A DNA stretch of 64,000 bases from Acidovorax delafieldii (lineage in GTDB: Bacteria; Pseudomonadota; Gammaproteobacteria; Burkholderiales; Burkholderiaceae_C), in assembly GCA_002377855.1 (NCBI GenBank), contig DFQQ01000040.1, forward strand, positions 1-64,000, written 5' to 3'. Under the pieces are notes generated by a model that was not told the DNA's origin, ran no database searches, and worked only from the letters and a program-made list of their open reading frames with translations. Positions 1 to 9,825 of the stretch are shown in pieces. Each line of letters begins with the position of its first letter. Within the stretch, counting starts at the first letter, position 1. The position numbers and the translations under genes are program-made.

Positions 1-120
1 TTATCCCATCAACAACCAAAAACCAACCTTTTCTCAACCCACCTCCACCGCACTCAAGAAACATACCCCCTCTGCGCAGCGAAGCCACTGATCATAGCAG
101 GAAGTTGGCAGGGATTTGCT

Positions 121-645
121 TCAAACCTTCCATTTTTCCAACAAGCGGTCAGGACCAAGACTGTCGTAGCCTTCGAAAGGTTGGTGAATCCAAGGATTGG
201 AAGGCAGGAACTCAACGGAATAGTCAGGGGTGAAAGCGGAAACCCCCTTTGTCCAAATTACTGCACTGCGAAGCTCAGTGATTGGCGCGTAGTTCGTACG
301 AAGCATATTGATCACCGCGCGCAAGGTGTGGCCAGAGTCCGCAAGATCGTCAACCAACAGCACCTTGCCAGCAATTTCGCCTTTGGGAGTGGTGATGAAT
401 CGAGCAATGTCCAAGTGTCCTTGCACAGTCCCCGCCTCTGCTCTGTACGAACTCGTGGACATGATTGCCAGAGGTTTGGAGAAAATTCGGCTCAATATAT
501 CACCCGGACGCAGGCCACCCCGAGCCAGACACAGGATGGTGTCGAACTCCCAGCCAGATTGATGCACCTTCAGGGCAAGCTTCTCAATAAGACTGTGGTA
601 CTCGTCATAGCTCACATAAAGGTGTTTGCCGTCTTCTGTCAACAT
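121..645 (-). CDS. Purine-type phosphoribosyltransferase
   Basis: This 174-residue protein has the type I phosphoribosyltransferase fold signature. The PRPP-binding loop VLLVDDLADSGHT lies at residues 95-107 and the pyrophosphate loop ARGGLRPGD at 41-49. The late NPWIHQPFE stretch (150-158) resembles the purine-contacting region of xanthine/guanine phosphoribosyltransferases. It would convert a free 6-oxopurine plus PRPP to the nucleotide. It lies 32 nt downstream of purA on the same strand, which fits purine salvage. The exact base (hypoxanthine, xanthine or guanine) cannot be decided by reading. It starts at an ATG preceded by GGAG. Confidence 0.88.
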   Translation of the reverse strand: MLTEDGKHLYVSYDEYHSLIEKLALKVHQSGWEFDTILCLARGGLRPGDILSRIFSKPLAIMSTSSYRAEAGTVQGHLDIARFITTPKGEIAGKVLLVDDLADSGHTLRAVINMLRTNYAPITELRSAVIWTKGVSAFTPDYSVEFLPSNPWIHQPFEGYDSLGPDRLLEKWKV

Positions 646-677
646 GCTTCTACTCCAGGGTCAATCTAAGACCGTAC

Positions 678-2054
678 TCAACTTGTTGCGTAGGGGTTAT
701 GCATCAGGATCGTGTGATCCCTGTCAGGGCTGGTAGAGATCATCGCTATCGGCACTCCCGTCACGTCTTCAATGCGCTCCAGGTAGCGTCGGGCATTGAG
801 CGGGAGTTTTCCATACTCTGTAACCCCAACGGTGGTCTCAGTCCAACCGGCTACAGATTCGTACACCGGTACACAGCGAGCAATTTCCTCCGCACCCATG
901 GGAAGAATGTCGATCCGCTCACCATCCAGTTCGTACCCTACACACAACTGCAACTCGGTCAGACCATCCAACACGTCCAGCTTGGTAATGCAGAGACCCG
1001 TCAGCCCATTCACTTGCGCGCTACGCTTGAGCAACGCGGCATCAAACCAACCACAACGGCGACTACGTCCAGTTGTCACACCTTTCTCAGCGCCGACAGT
1101 ACTCATGTGGTAGCCGGGAGTGCCCGAAACTTCCCAATCAAGCTCGGTTGGGAACGGTCCTCCACCGACTCGCGTGCAGTAAGCCTTCGTGATGCCCAAA
1201 ACATAGTGAAGCATGTTAGGCCCGACGCCCGAGCCTGCCGCTGCATTCCCGGCAACGCAGTTGCTCGAGGTGACATAAGGGTAGGTCCCGTGGTCCACAT
1301 CAAGCAACGTACCTTGAGCTCCCTCAAACAGCAGATTGCTTCCTGCCGCATGCGCCTCGTTGAGTTCACGAGAAACGTCCGCCATCATGGGACGCAGCAG
1401 TTCCCCATGACGCATAGCTTCCGCGTAAACCACGTCGAACTGTACTTCTCCATTTTTTACGTATTGAGCCAACGCATCGCCAAACATGAACCGCGCAGAA
1501 CCAAGGTACGTGGTCAACACGTGATTATGAAGAGCCAAAAGCTCTTTAAGTTTGGCGCCAAAGCGTTCGGGATACTTCAGATCCTGAACACGCAAGGCAC
1601 GGCGAGCGATCTTGTCTTCATACGCGGGACCGATTCCCCTCCCTGTGGTTCCAATCTTTTCAACCCCGCCCTCCTCCCTTGCCGCCTCTCGAGCCACGTC
1701 CAATGCGGCATGAAACGGAAGAATGAGGGGACAGGCTTCACTAACGCGCAGGCGCGAGCGAACCTCAACGCCAGCTCTTTCCAAACCTTCGATTTCCTCG
1801 AAGAGCTTGGCGGCCGATAGCACCACCCCGTTACCGATGTAGCATTTGACTCCCGGACGCATGATCCCGCTAGGAATAAGGTGCAGCGCCGTTTTGACGC
1901 CATTGATCACCAGGGTATGGCCGGCATTGTGTCCGCCTTGGAACCGAACGACCCCTTGCGCGCTCTCCGTAAGCCAGTCGACAAGCTTGCCCTTGCCCTC
2001 GTCACCCCATTGGGTTCCGACCACGACCACGTTACGACCTTTGGTTGCTTTCAT
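678..2054 (-). CDS. purA: Adenylosuccinate synthetase
   Basis: PurA couples GTP hydrolysis to condensation of IMP and aspartate, the first committed step from IMP to AMP. The 458-residue product has the N-terminal P-loop GDEGKGK (17-23), the GGHNAGHT catalytic loop, the IMP-binding GTTGRGIGPAY segment and the C-terminal nucleotide-binding STSPDRDHT segment. It is about 25 residues longer than the E. coli enzyme, because of small insertions. It starts at ATG, 12 nt after the hisZ stop, so the two are very likely co-transcribed. Confidence 0.97.
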   Translation of the reverse strand: MKATKGRNVVVVGTQWGDEGKGKLVDWLTESAQGVVRFQGGHNAGHTLVINGVKTALHLIPSGIMRPGVKCYIGNGVVLSAAKLFEEIEGLERAGVEVRSRLRVSEACPLILPFHAALDVAREAAREEGGVEKIGTTGRGIGPAYEDKIARRALRVQDLKYPERFGAKLKELLALHNHVLTTYLGSARFMFGDALAQYVKNGEVQFDVVYAEAMRHGELLRPMMADVSRELNEAHAAGSNLLFEGAQGTLLDVDHGTYPYVTSSNCVAGNAAAGSGVGPNMLHYVLGITKAYCTRVGGGPFPTELDWEVSGTPGYHMSTVGAEKGVTTGRSRRCGWFDAALLKRSAQVNGLTGLCITKLDVLDGLTELQLCVGYELDGERIDILPMGAEEIARCVPVYESVAGWTETTVGVTEYGKLPLNARRYLERIEDVTGVPIAMISTSPDRDHTILMHNPYATS

Positions 2055-2066
2055 CTCAAACCCAAT

Positions 2067-3230
2067 TCAAATTTCAGTTGTTTCTATTGAACGGACGACC
2101 CACTGACCAGAAATCTCTACCAGTTCCCGGTCGCAGTTGAATTCATCCACTTCACTCTCACGCCCGGGCAAAACGCAAACGACGGTTTCCCCTTGTTTAC
2201 GCAATGACGCGATAACCTTATTCAGATCGCTGCCCCCTGACCATGGAGCTCTGATCGCGGCTCGCAAAGCCCTACGAGGGACTGCTTCGACGATCTGCTT
2301 GACATCCAAACTAAACCCTACAGCAGGCCGGTTTCGACCAAAAACAGCACCGACTTCGTCATACCTGCCCCCACGAACTACGGCATCGCTAACACCTGGA
2401 GCAAACATCGCGAAACGAACGCCGCTGTAGTAGGAATAACCCCGCAAATCTGCAAGATCAAAAGTCAACCGCTCGGTCCCCCCCATCAAGGCAAAGCTCT
2501 TTAGCTCCAGAAGCAACTGCGTCACCCCAGGCACGGCACCGATCGCTCTCTGCGCTTCATCGAGCACGCTGAGATCCCCATACAGATGGGGCAGCACTTT
2601 TAGCCCCTCCCTGCTCGCTTCAGGAAATTTGCGCGTGAGGTTCCCGATCTCAGCAACATCTTTCTGAGCCAAAGCCTGGTGCAGATCGCGAAGAAGTGAT
2701 GAAGCAATCTCAATACCGTCTAGCAGCCTGCGAACAATGCGCACATCAGCGACGTCGGTCGTAAAGTCTGATACCCCAGCGCCTCGCAAACACTCACCGG
2801 CTAACCCGAGAATCTCAACATCGGCCTCTAGCCCGGAATGACCGTAGATTTCCGCTCCGAATTGAAGAGGCTCCCGGGTCGCATGGGGTTTGTCGGGTTT
2901 GGCATGCAGGACCGGGCCGCAGTAGCAAAGCCTAGTGACTCCTTGGCGATTCAAGAGGTGGGCATCAATTCTGGCCACCTGCTGAGTCGTGTCTGCACGA
3001 AGGCCAATGGAGCGCCCCGACAATTGATCAACCAACTTAAAAGTCTGTAGATCCAGTTCTTCGCCCGTACCCGTGAGCAAAGAATCCAAGTGCTCGAGAA
3101 GCGGCGGAATGACCAACTCGTAGCCATAGCTGCGCGCCGTATCGAGAAAACCTCGGCGCAACTCTTCGATGTGTCGAGCCTCTGAAGGCAGAACATCGGC
3201 AATATGATCCGGCAGGATCCAAGCAGACAT
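2067..3230 (-). CDS. hisZ: ATP phosphoribosyltransferase regulatory subunit HisZ
   Basis: HisZ is a histidyl-tRNA synthetase paralogue that forms a hetero-octamer with short-form HisG and is needed for the first step of histidine synthesis. The 387-residue protein keeps the class II synthetase core: an early YGYELVIPPLLEHLD strand, LRADTTQQVARI, and a late SYYSGVRFAMFA segment. It lacks the C-terminal anticodon-binding domain of the true HisS encoded at 10525-11856. The hisZ-purA order is common in betaproteobacteria. Its presence predicts a short-form HisG elsewhere in the genome. Confidence 0.94.
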   Translation of the reverse strand: MSAWILPDHIADVLPSEARHIEELRRGFLDTARSYGYELVIPPLLEHLDSLLTGTGEELDLQTFKLVDQLSGRSIGLRADTTQQVARIDAHLLNRQGVTRLCYCGPVLHAKPDKPHATREPLQFGAEIYGHSGLEADVEILGLAGECLRGAGVSDFTTDVADVRIVRRLLDGIEIASSLLRDLHQALAQKDVAEIGNLTRKFPEASREGLKVLPHLYGDLSVLDEAQRAIGAVPGVTQLLLELKSFALMGGTERLTFDLADLRGYSYYSGVRFAMFAPGVSDAVVRGGRYDEVGAVFGRNRPAVGFSLDVKQIVEAVPRRALRAAIRAPWSGGSDLNKVIASLRKQGETVVCVLPGRESEVDEFNCDRELVEISGQWVVRSIETTEI

Positions 3231-3370
3231 TTGAAACGGGGGAGGCTGTTAAAACCGTGATTCTACCGGTTGAGCAGTCTGGCACGTCTCAATGCCACCA
3301 CCTCTCACCGCCATACGCAGCAATGGCCCGAATTATCGCGGCCTAGCAACCTCCCCTCCCGCCTACTTGC

Positions 3371-4270
3371 TCAACGGCGTGCAGCCGAGGGGCCTTGGCC
3401 GTCTCGAAAGACCTTGAAGAAGTCTGACGTGGATGGATCCACAACGATCACATCCGTTTTCTTGCTGAGAGTCGCTTTATAAGCATCCAAGCTGCGGTAA
3501 AAATGAGCAAACTGAGGATCTCGGCCAAACGCTTCTGCATAGATACGCGCTGCCTCAGCGTCGCCTTCACCCTTTATTCGCTGGGCGTCACGGGTGGCAT
3601 TGGCGATGGCCACCTCCCTTTGCCGATCTGCATCGGCACGAATCTTTTCACCCTCCGCAGCACCAGTAGAACGCAGTTCGTTAGCGACACGCTTGCGCTC
3701 AGCTTCCATACGGCGGTAGACAGATTCAGTAATCGCCTCGACATAGTCCACGCGTGTAATCCGCACATCAACAACGTCCACTCCCCACGGTTTTGCGCCG
3801 CGAACGGCGCCAAGCACCTCGCGCTTCACATCTGCCATCACCGCTTCTCGTTTGAGAGAAAGCAGTTCTTTCACGGTACGTTTGTTGATCTCTTCCTGAA
3901 AAGCGTTGCGAACGACGCGATTGAGCTGAGCAGCGCCCGCCTCTTCGTCCAGACCAACGTTGCGAATGTACTGCGCGGGCTCTGAAATGCGCCACCGCAC
4001 ATACCAATCAATCACTACCCGCTGCTTCTCTGCCGTAAGCATGGGCTCGGTGTCCTTGCTGTCTAGCGTGAGAAGCCTTTTGTCGATGTAAGAAACGTTC
4101 TGAAAAGGTGGCGGCAGTTTGAAATTCAGACCAGGCTCAGTGATCACATCCTTGATCTGACCCAGGGCGTAAACAACGCCGAACTGGCGCTGATCCACCA
4201 CGAAGAACATGGAGCTCATGAGAGCTAAAACCACCAAGGCTGTGGTTGCCAGGAATCCAATACGGTTCAC
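3371..4270 (-). CDS. hflC: FtsH modulator HflC
   Basis: HflC is an SPFH-family membrane protein that assembles with HflK around the FtsH protease and modulates its activity. The 299-residue product has one N-terminal membrane helix (about residues 7-25) followed by the SPFH/band 7 domain and a charged helical stretch rich in Glu, Arg and Ala. It starts at GTG with a good GGAG site 7 nt upstream, only 9 nt after the hflK stop, so translation is probably coupled. The C-terminal RDGQGPSAARR tail is short. Confidence 0.95.
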   Translation of the reverse strand: MNRIGFLATTALVVLALMSSMFFVVDQRQFGVVYALGQIKDVITEPGLNFKLPPPFQNVSYIDKRLLTLDSKDTEPMLTAEKQRVVIDWYVRWRISEPAQYIRNVGLDEEAGAAQLNRVVRNAFQEEINKRTVKELLSLKREAVMADVKREVLGAVRGAKPWGVDVVDVRITRVDYVEAITESVYRRMEAERKRVANELRSTGAAEGEKIRADADRQREVAIANATRDAQRIKGEGDAEAARIYAEAFGRDPQFAHFYRSLDAYKATLSKKTDVIVVDPSTSDFFKVFRDGQGPSAARR

Positions 4271-4279
4271 AAATATCTC

Positions 4280-5617
4280 CTAGCGAACTTCACGATCGCG
4301 ATTGCGGCCACTGTCCCGGGCTCTGGTCTCAGAAGGCACAACGTTGCTCGGTAGCTGAGATGGCGTCGCTAAATTGCTCGACGCCGCATCGGTGCTTCCC
4401 GCGCCCGCCGTACTGCCAGTGCTCTGAATAATTTTGTCCAATGGCATGTACAACAGATTTGAGCCCTGTCGCGATTCAACGATCACCTTCGTCACGTTTC
4501 CATAAATCTGCTGCATCGCTTCAAGATACATGCGGTCCCTCGTAACCTGAGGCGCCTTTTGGTATTCGGTTAGCACCGAAGAAAAACGCTGCGCGTCCCC
4601 TTGCGCTTGTGCAACGATCTTGGCTTTGTACGCAGCGGATTCTTCAGCCAGGCGGGATGCCGCACCTACTGCACGAGGAATCACATCATTGGCATAGGCC
4701 TGCGCTTCATTCTTTGCCCGCTCACGTTCTTGACCCGCCTTCAGGACATCGTCAAACGAGGCTTGCACCTGTTCGGGAGGCCGGACACCCCCCTGCTGCA
4801 AGTTGATCCCTACCACCTCCACACCGACCCCGTAGCGGTCGAGAATGGTTTGCATCAGCTCACGCACACGGGGGGCGATCTGATCTCGCTCCTCAGCGAG
4901 GGCCGTGTCCATCCTCATTTTTCCTACGACTTCACGGACCGCCGTTTCCGCCGCTTGGACTACTGCATCGGAGGGATTCTTGCTCTCGAACAACCACGCG
5001 CGCGCGTCATTCAAACGATATTGCACCGCAAACTTTATTTCGACGATGTTTTCATCCTCGGTCAACATAGCAGATTCTCGCAATCCAGTGCTTTTGACGA
5101 TGGCATCCCGGCCCACGTCAGCAGACCGAATCTGCGTCACAAAAACGAGTTCGTGCCGTTCAATCGGATAGGGAAGGCGCCAGTTGAACCCTGCCCCCAC
5201 CGTGGTCTTGTATTTGCCAAACTGCGTAATGACGGCTTGCTGTCCTTCTTTCACGATGAAAAACCCGGATGCCATCCATATGGCCAGCGCTAAGCCGCCC
5301 AGTAGTGCAACGCCAATGCCCGCGTTCCGCATATCTGGCTGACCGGGTCCTTTGGGTCCTCCACCACCTGCACCTCCCCCGAACAAACCGGCCAAACGGC
5401 GATTTAGGTCGCGCCAGAGCTCATCCAAATCAGACGACTGGCCGGCCCCTCCCGAACCGGTGGCGCGATCTCGCTGGCCTCCGGCTTTATCCTCCGGCCG
5501 GGGGGTGTCTTCGCCTTTGTCATCGCCTCTTCCCCAGCGGGGATCGTTCAAATTGAACATGCCCAAAGCAAATCTCTGCAAAGAGGTAAAACGCAGGCCG
5601 CGGTGTTGAAAATTCAT
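4280..5617 (-). CDS. hflK: FtsH modulator HflK
   Basis: HflK is the partner of HflC in the periplasm-facing HflKC-FtsH complex. The protein (445 residues from the ATG at 5617) opens with about 75 polar residues, a glycine-rich run, a single membrane helix near residues 101-122, and then the SPFH domain with the usual long helix. The C-terminal tail is Ser/Ala/Arg rich and looks disordered. A TTG lies two codons upstream and a second ATG (MFNLNDPRWG, at 5560) lies downstream. The latter aligns better with the E. coli start, so the N-terminus is uncertain by about 20 residues. Confidence 0.94.
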   Translation of the reverse strand: MNFQHRGLRFTSLQRFALGMFNLNDPRWGRGDDKGEDTPRPEDKAGGQRDRATGSGGAGQSSDLDELWRDLNRRLAGLFGGGAGGGGPKGPGQPDMRNAGIGVALLGGLALAIWMASGFFIVKEGQQAVITQFGKYKTTVGAGFNWRLPYPIERHELVFVTQIRSADVGRDAIVKSTGLRESAMLTEDENIVEIKFAVQYRLNDARAWLFESKNPSDAVVQAAETAVREVVGKMRMDTALAEERDQIAPRVRELMQTILDRYGVGVEVVGINLQQGGVRPPEQVQASFDDVLKAGQERERAKNEAQAYANDVIPRAVGAASRLAEESAAYKAKIVAQAQGDAQRFSSVLTEYQKAPQVTRDRMYLEAMQQIYGNVTKVIVESRQGSNLLYMPLDKIIQSTGSTAGAGSTDAASSNLATPSQLPSNVVPSETRARDSGRNRDREVR

Positions 5618-5679
5618 GCGCAAAATCTCTTCATCTCTAAAGATAACGATCGACGCAACATTGTGCCGAATCAGTAGGT

Positions 5680-6831
5680 CTATCCTGGAAATTCAATGCC
5701 GGGTGCTGGGGACATCACGGGCCCGTCTTGGACAACGATCTCTGCCAGAACTGTACGCAAAAGCTCTAACCCAGCGCCCGTCAGCGCACTCACGAAGACG
5801 CGCTGGCACAATTGGCCGTTGAGTTCATAGCTATCTCTCAGTGCAATCGGCCGTGATGCCGGGTCCAAAGCGTCTGTTTTATTGAAAATCAAAACTTGCG
5901 GAATCTGGTCAGCGCCGATTTCTGCGAGCACACGCTGCACCTGCTCTATCTGCTCAGGGTAATCAGGGTTCGATCCATCCACCACATGCAAGAGAAGGTC
6001 TGCATCTACGGCTTCTTGTAGAGTCGCTTGAAACGCGTCAACCAAGCCGTGCGGCAGATCCCGAATAAAGCCCACCGTGTCCGACAACGATACAGACCGC
6101 TGGGCTTGTGCCAAGTACAACTGCCGGGTCGTGGTGTCCAACGTAGCGAACAACTGATCAGCAGCGTATGCGCGAGCTTTCACCAACGCATTGAACAGCG
6201 TGGATTTACCCGCATTGGTATAGCCCACCAAGGAAATAGTAAAAGCCTCACGACGCTCTCGCTGCTTGCGCTGCGTCGTGCGTTGGCGCTTCACCTTTAG
6301 CAGTCGCTCTTTAGTTCGCTTGATCGCGTCGCCGATCATGCGCCTGTCAAGCTCGATTTGAGTTTCACCAGGCCCACCCCGTGTCCCGATGCCGCCCCGC
6401 TGTCGCTCCAAGTGGGACCATCTGCGAACGAGTCGAGTGCTCAAATACTGAAGTTTGGCAAGCTCGACCTGTAGCTTCCCTTCGTGGCTGCGGGCACGCT
6501 GGGCAAATATTTCAAGGATCAGCAGCGTACGATCGTTGACCGGCAGCTCCAAATACCGCTCTAGGTTCCGCTGCTGAGCGGGGCTCAGAGCCTGATCAAA
6601 AAGCACCTCCACAGCCCCGTGCATTTGCGCAATCATCCGAATCTCGTCAGCTTTGCCACTTCCAACAAAAAGGGCTGCATCCGGCGCTTTGCGCTTGCAT
6701 GTGATGCGAGCCACCGGATTCAAGCCCGCAGTCTGGGCAAGCAGGCCCAGCTCTTCCAGATCACTGTCAAAATGGGGAAGCCCCAAATCAACACCAACCA
6801 AAATTACCGGGGGTGCTGACTGGGGCTTCAT
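5680..6831 (-). CDS. hflX: Ribosome-associated GTPase HflX
   Basis: HflX is a 50S-binding GTPase that splits stalled ribosomes, notably after heat stress. The 383-residue protein has the N-terminal HflX domain with the glycine-rich GGPGET loop (152-157), then the G domain: G1 GYTNAGKST (203-211), G3 DTVGF (251-255) and G4 NKTD (317-320). It lacks the extra C-terminal extension of the E. coli protein. It sits between hfq and hflK, as in E. coli hfq-hflX-hflK-hflC. Confidence 0.96.
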   Translation of the reverse strand: MKPQSAPPVILVGVDLGLPHFDSDLEELGLLAQTAGLNPVARITCKRKAPDAALFVGSGKADEIRMIAQMHGAVEVLFDQALSPAQQRNLERYLELPVNDRTLLILEIFAQRARSHEGKLQVELAKLQYLSTRLVRRWSHLERQRGGIGTRGGPGETQIELDRRMIGDAIKRTKERLLKVKRQRTTQRKQRERREAFTISLVGYTNAGKSTLFNALVKARAYAADQLFATLDTTTRQLYLAQAQRSVSLSDTVGFIRDLPHGLVDAFQATLQEAVDADLLLHVVDGSNPDYPEQIEQVQRVLAEIGADQIPQVLIFNKTDALDPASRPIALRDSYELNGQLCQRVFVSALTGAGLELLRTVLAEIVVQDGPVMSPAPGIEFPG

Positions 6832-6907
6832 TGCATTGACCTCGGCATATCCTCAGCAGGCATTGCCACACGCATGAGGAGTTACCAGATCGCTAAAAGA
6901 CACTGGC

Positions 6908-7159
6908 TCAGGCACTGGCATCCGGCTCTGGAGACTCTGCAGTAGAAAAACTGACAGCACGGCCTGGCACGATGGTCGAGATGGCATGCTTGTACACCAT
7001 CTGCGTCACAGTGTTGCGTAACAACACCACGTATTGATCGAAGGATTCAATCTGCCCTTGCAGCTTAATTCCGTTCACAAGGTAAATAGACACTGGGACA
7101 TGTTCACGACGCAGTGCGTTCAGGAACGGGTCTTGGAGGAGTTGGCCTTTATTGCTCAC
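6908..7159 (-). CDS. hfq: RNA chaperone Hfq
   Basis: Hfq is the Sm-like hexameric chaperone that pairs small RNAs with mRNAs. From the GTG at 7159 the protein is 83 residues: SNKGQLLQDPFLN at the start, the Sm1 core through FDQYVVLL, the Sm2 YKHAIS motif (56-61), and a short acidic Ser/Pro/Asp tail. Gln8 and Asp9 of the proximal RNA face are present. The open frame extends to a TTG at 7177, but GGAG is placed 6 nt before the GTG and the product then begins exactly like other Hfq proteins, so I prefer GTG. The 137-nt gap upstream allows its own promoter. Confidence 0.96.
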   Translation of the reverse strand: MSNKGQLLQDPFLNALRREHVPVSIYLVNGIKLQGQIESFDQYVVLLRNTVTQMVYKHAISTIVPGRAVSFSTAESPEPDASA

Positions 7160-7296
7160 GATATGCTCCGTGTTCAAATGTTGTTGTAAAACCGCACCTT
7201 ACCACACCGTTAGGTGCTCAACAGACGAACTACGCATAGCCCTCGGAAACAAAAGGCAAGGCTTGGGCAGTGGTGAGGTCACCGAGACCTGCACAC

Positions 7297-8643
7297 TCAA
7301 GGACTCTCACCGTCCTTGAATGGGTTGTGTGAGGTCTTCATCTCTATTCGGAGCGGCGTGCCTACGAGATCAAACTCCTTGCGGAAACGCCCCTCTAAGA
7401 AGCGCTTGTAGGCAGCCGTGACGTGTTCAAGCGAATTACCGTGAATCACAATCACCGGAGGATTCATGCCTCCTTGGTGCGCATACCGCAGTTTGGGGCG
7501 GAACATTCCCGCGCGTTGAGGGCTTTGGAACTGAACGGACTCCAAGAGCAATCTTGTCAACACCGGGGTCGGCATTTTGCAATTCGCCGCTTTGTGGGCT
7601 TGCGCGATCGAAGCCCACAGCGGTCCCAACCCTTGCCTCTTCTTGGCCGAAATAAAGTGAAGCGACGCAAACTTCAGAAATGACAGACGTGACTCGATGG
7701 AGCGCTCAAGCAGTTGCCGCTGATAATCGTCCACCGCGTCCCACTTGTTGACTGCAATGACGACTGCGCGGCCACTCTCGAGCACATAACCTGCAATGTG
7801 AGCATCCTGATCTGTTATCCCTTGGGTTGCGTCCAAAAGCAGCAAGACGACATTCGACGACTCAATCGCCTGCAATGTCTTGACGACGGAGAATTTCTCA
7901 ATGGCCTCAAAAACGCGACCTTTGCGACGCAGCCCCGCTGTATCAATCAGCTCAAACTTCTGACCATTTCTTTCGAATGGCACGGATATGGCATCGCGTG
8001 TCGTACCGGGCATGTCGAAAGCCACCAGTCGCTCTTCGCCAAGCCATGTATTGATCAGCGTTGACTTCCCCACGTTAGGGCGGCCAGCCACAGCTAGTTT
8101 GATAACGTCCGAAGCCTCTGGAGAAGCCGCTTCCTCGTCCGGTTCGGGGATATGAAGCAGAGAAAAAGCCGCGTCAACGATCCCTCTGATACCCTGACCA
8201 TGGGCAGCAGAGACGGGAACAACGGCTCCTAGACCCAACTCATAGAACTCAGCAAGCTGAACACCTTCCACCATGCCTTCCGCCTTGTTCGCGATGAGGA
8301 GGCAGGGCTTGCCTAGGCGGCGTAGATATTTGGCAATGTCATGGTCTTGCGCGGACACCCCAGCACGCGCATCCACCACAAAAAGAACCACATCAGCTTC
8401 CGCCACAGCTTGCTGCGTCTGCTTGGCCATTTCACGATAAATACCATCGGAAGCGTCGGGCTCAAACCCGCCGGTATCCACCACAATGTACTCATGCTTA
8501 CCCTGGCGGCCATTGCCGTAATGACGATCACGGGTCAGCCCCGCAAAGTCAGCAACGATGGCGTCGCGGGATTTGGTCAAGCGGTTGAAAAGTGTCGACT
8601 TTCCAACGTTGGGACGCCCTACGAGGGCGATAACTGGCTTCAT
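7297..8643 (-). CDS. der: Ribosome assembly GTPase Der (EngA)
   Basis: Der is an essential tandem-domain GTPase needed for 50S maturation. The 448-residue protein shows two complete G domains: G1 GRPNVGKS at 9-16 and again at 187-194, G3 DTGGF and DTAGL, G4 NKAE (119-122) and NKWD in the second domain. The C-terminal KH-like domain contains the usual GNSLEHV segment. It lies immediately downstream of bamB (12-nt gap), an arrangement also found in gammaproteobacteria. Confidence 0.97.
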   Translation of the reverse strand: MKPVIALVGRPNVGKSTLFNRLTKSRDAIVADFAGLTRDRHYGNGRQGKHEYIVVDTGGFEPDASDGIYREMAKQTQQAVAEADVVLFVVDARAGVSAQDHDIAKYLRRLGKPCLLIANKAEGMVEGVQLAEFYELGLGAVVPVSAAHGQGIRGIVDAAFSLLHIPEPDEEAASPEASDVIKLAVAGRPNVGKSTLINTWLGEERLVAFDMPGTTRDAISVPFERNGQKFELIDTAGLRRKGRVFEAIEKFSVVKTLQAIESSNVVLLLLDATQGITDQDAHIAGYVLESGRAVVIAVNKWDAVDDYQRQLLERSIESRLSFLKFASLHFISAKKRQGLGPLWASIAQAHKAANCKMPTPVLTRLLLESVQFQSPQRAGMFRPKLRYAHQGGMNPPVIVIHGNSLEHVTAAYKRFLEGRFRKEFDLVGTPLRIEMKTSHNPFKDGESP

Positions 8644-8655
8644 TAAGCGGACCTA

Positions 8656-9825
8656 TTATTCAGGGCGGAAGCCAAAAACGTTACCACTGCGCGTTACAAC
8701 AACAAGCGTGTCGGCAGCAACTACGGGAGCGGTGGCCACGCCGGACGCATCTGTGGTAACTCTGTTCAGCGGCGCACCGTCCGTGCGCGACAAGAAATGG
8801 ACCCATCCAGCGTCATCCCCGACGATGACAGAACGACCCAACAACAACGGCGCAGTCAATTTGCGCAGCTTCAAGCGCTCGGAAGACCAGAGCCGAGTAC
8901 CGTCATCACGACGCCATGCCAACACGTTACCGTTGCTCTCCGAACCAAACACTGCCTCAGCGTCGCCGTGCACACCCTCAGAACCGTTGGCTGGCTGGGA
9001 CCAAACTACGCTGGCACGGTCTCTGCCTAAGTTCACACAACCGACTGTCGCTTGAAAGGCACGGGCGCACACGGAGTCCCCCACCCGGGTGACTCTGCCT
9101 ACGAGCTCCACCAGTCGCTCAACGTCATTGACCCCGCGAGGGCTGGCCAGCGGAGCCTCCCAACGAATCGTTCCCGTGTCAGGGTTATGACCCACCATGC
9201 GCCCAGCAGCCCCCACCACCAAGGTGTCTCCCACTGCAAGGATGACGCCGCTCTGCTTGAGAACCAGCGCGTCCCCTCCGGACCGTGCCTGCGACCAAAG
9301 CTTCTTACCTGTCGAAAGATCGAAAGCCGAAACTGAGCGATCTGCCGCCAAAACGAAAACGCGCCCGCCCGCGACCAGCGGCGCCGTGAACACTTGTGAA
9401 GACAGAGATTGCCGCCAAGTCTCCTTGCCCTGGTCCAAGAGAACAAGCGCATTGGCATGTGATACCACGGCGGTGTAGCGGCCGTCGCCGCCCACACCTG
9501 CAGAAAGAGGCTCACCAACGCTCGCCCGCCAGAGATCGCCGCCGGTGCGAGCGTCCAGCGTTACCAAAGTACCGTCTGCAGAGGCGATGGTGACCCGATA
9601 GTCCTGCACCCGCACGTCCAGCGGCTTGCCAGTGCTGGAGCCCGTTTTGGCGCTCCATGCTTGCCGAACACCCAGAACGGGAACGTTTTCACCCAGCTCG
9701 GGTGGCTTTACTTTGCTTCCGCCCCACAAAGAACAGCCGCTCAGCACAGCCGTGAGCAGCGCAGGCAGCATGCACGCGCGCAGCGAGAAAGGGCGAAATG
9801 AGGTTACGGAAGCTGCGATTTTCAT
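8656..9825 (-). CDS. bamB: Outer membrane protein assembly lipoprotein BamB
   Basis: BamB is the beta-propeller lipoprotein of the BAM complex that inserts outer membrane proteins. The 389-residue precursor has a signal peptide ending in the lipobox LSGC with the acylated Cys at 31, followed by repeated PQQ-like blades (for example TLDARTGGDLWRASVG and SAFDLSTGKKLWSQ). Its ATG overlaps the yfgM stop (ATGA), so translation is coupled. Neighbours yfgM and der match the conserved yfgM-bamB-der block. Confidence 0.95.
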   Translation of the reverse strand: MKIAASVTSFRPFSLRACMLPALLTAVLSGCSLWGGSKVKPPELGENVPVLGVRQAWSAKTGSSTGKPLDVRVQDYRVTIASADGTLVTLDARTGGDLWRASVGEPLSAGVGGDGRYTAVVSHANALVLLDQGKETWRQSLSSQVFTAPLVAGGRVFVLAADRSVSAFDLSTGKKLWSQARSGGDALVLKQSGVILAVGDTLVVGAAGRMVGHNPDTGTIRWEAPLASPRGVNDVERLVELVGRVTRVGDSVCARAFQATVGCVNLGRDRASVVWSQPANGSEGVHGDAEAVFGSESNGNVLAWRRDDGTRLWSSERLKLRKLTAPLLLGRSVIVGDDAGWVHFLSRTDGAPLNRVTTDASGVATAPVVAADTLVVVTRSGNVFGFRPE

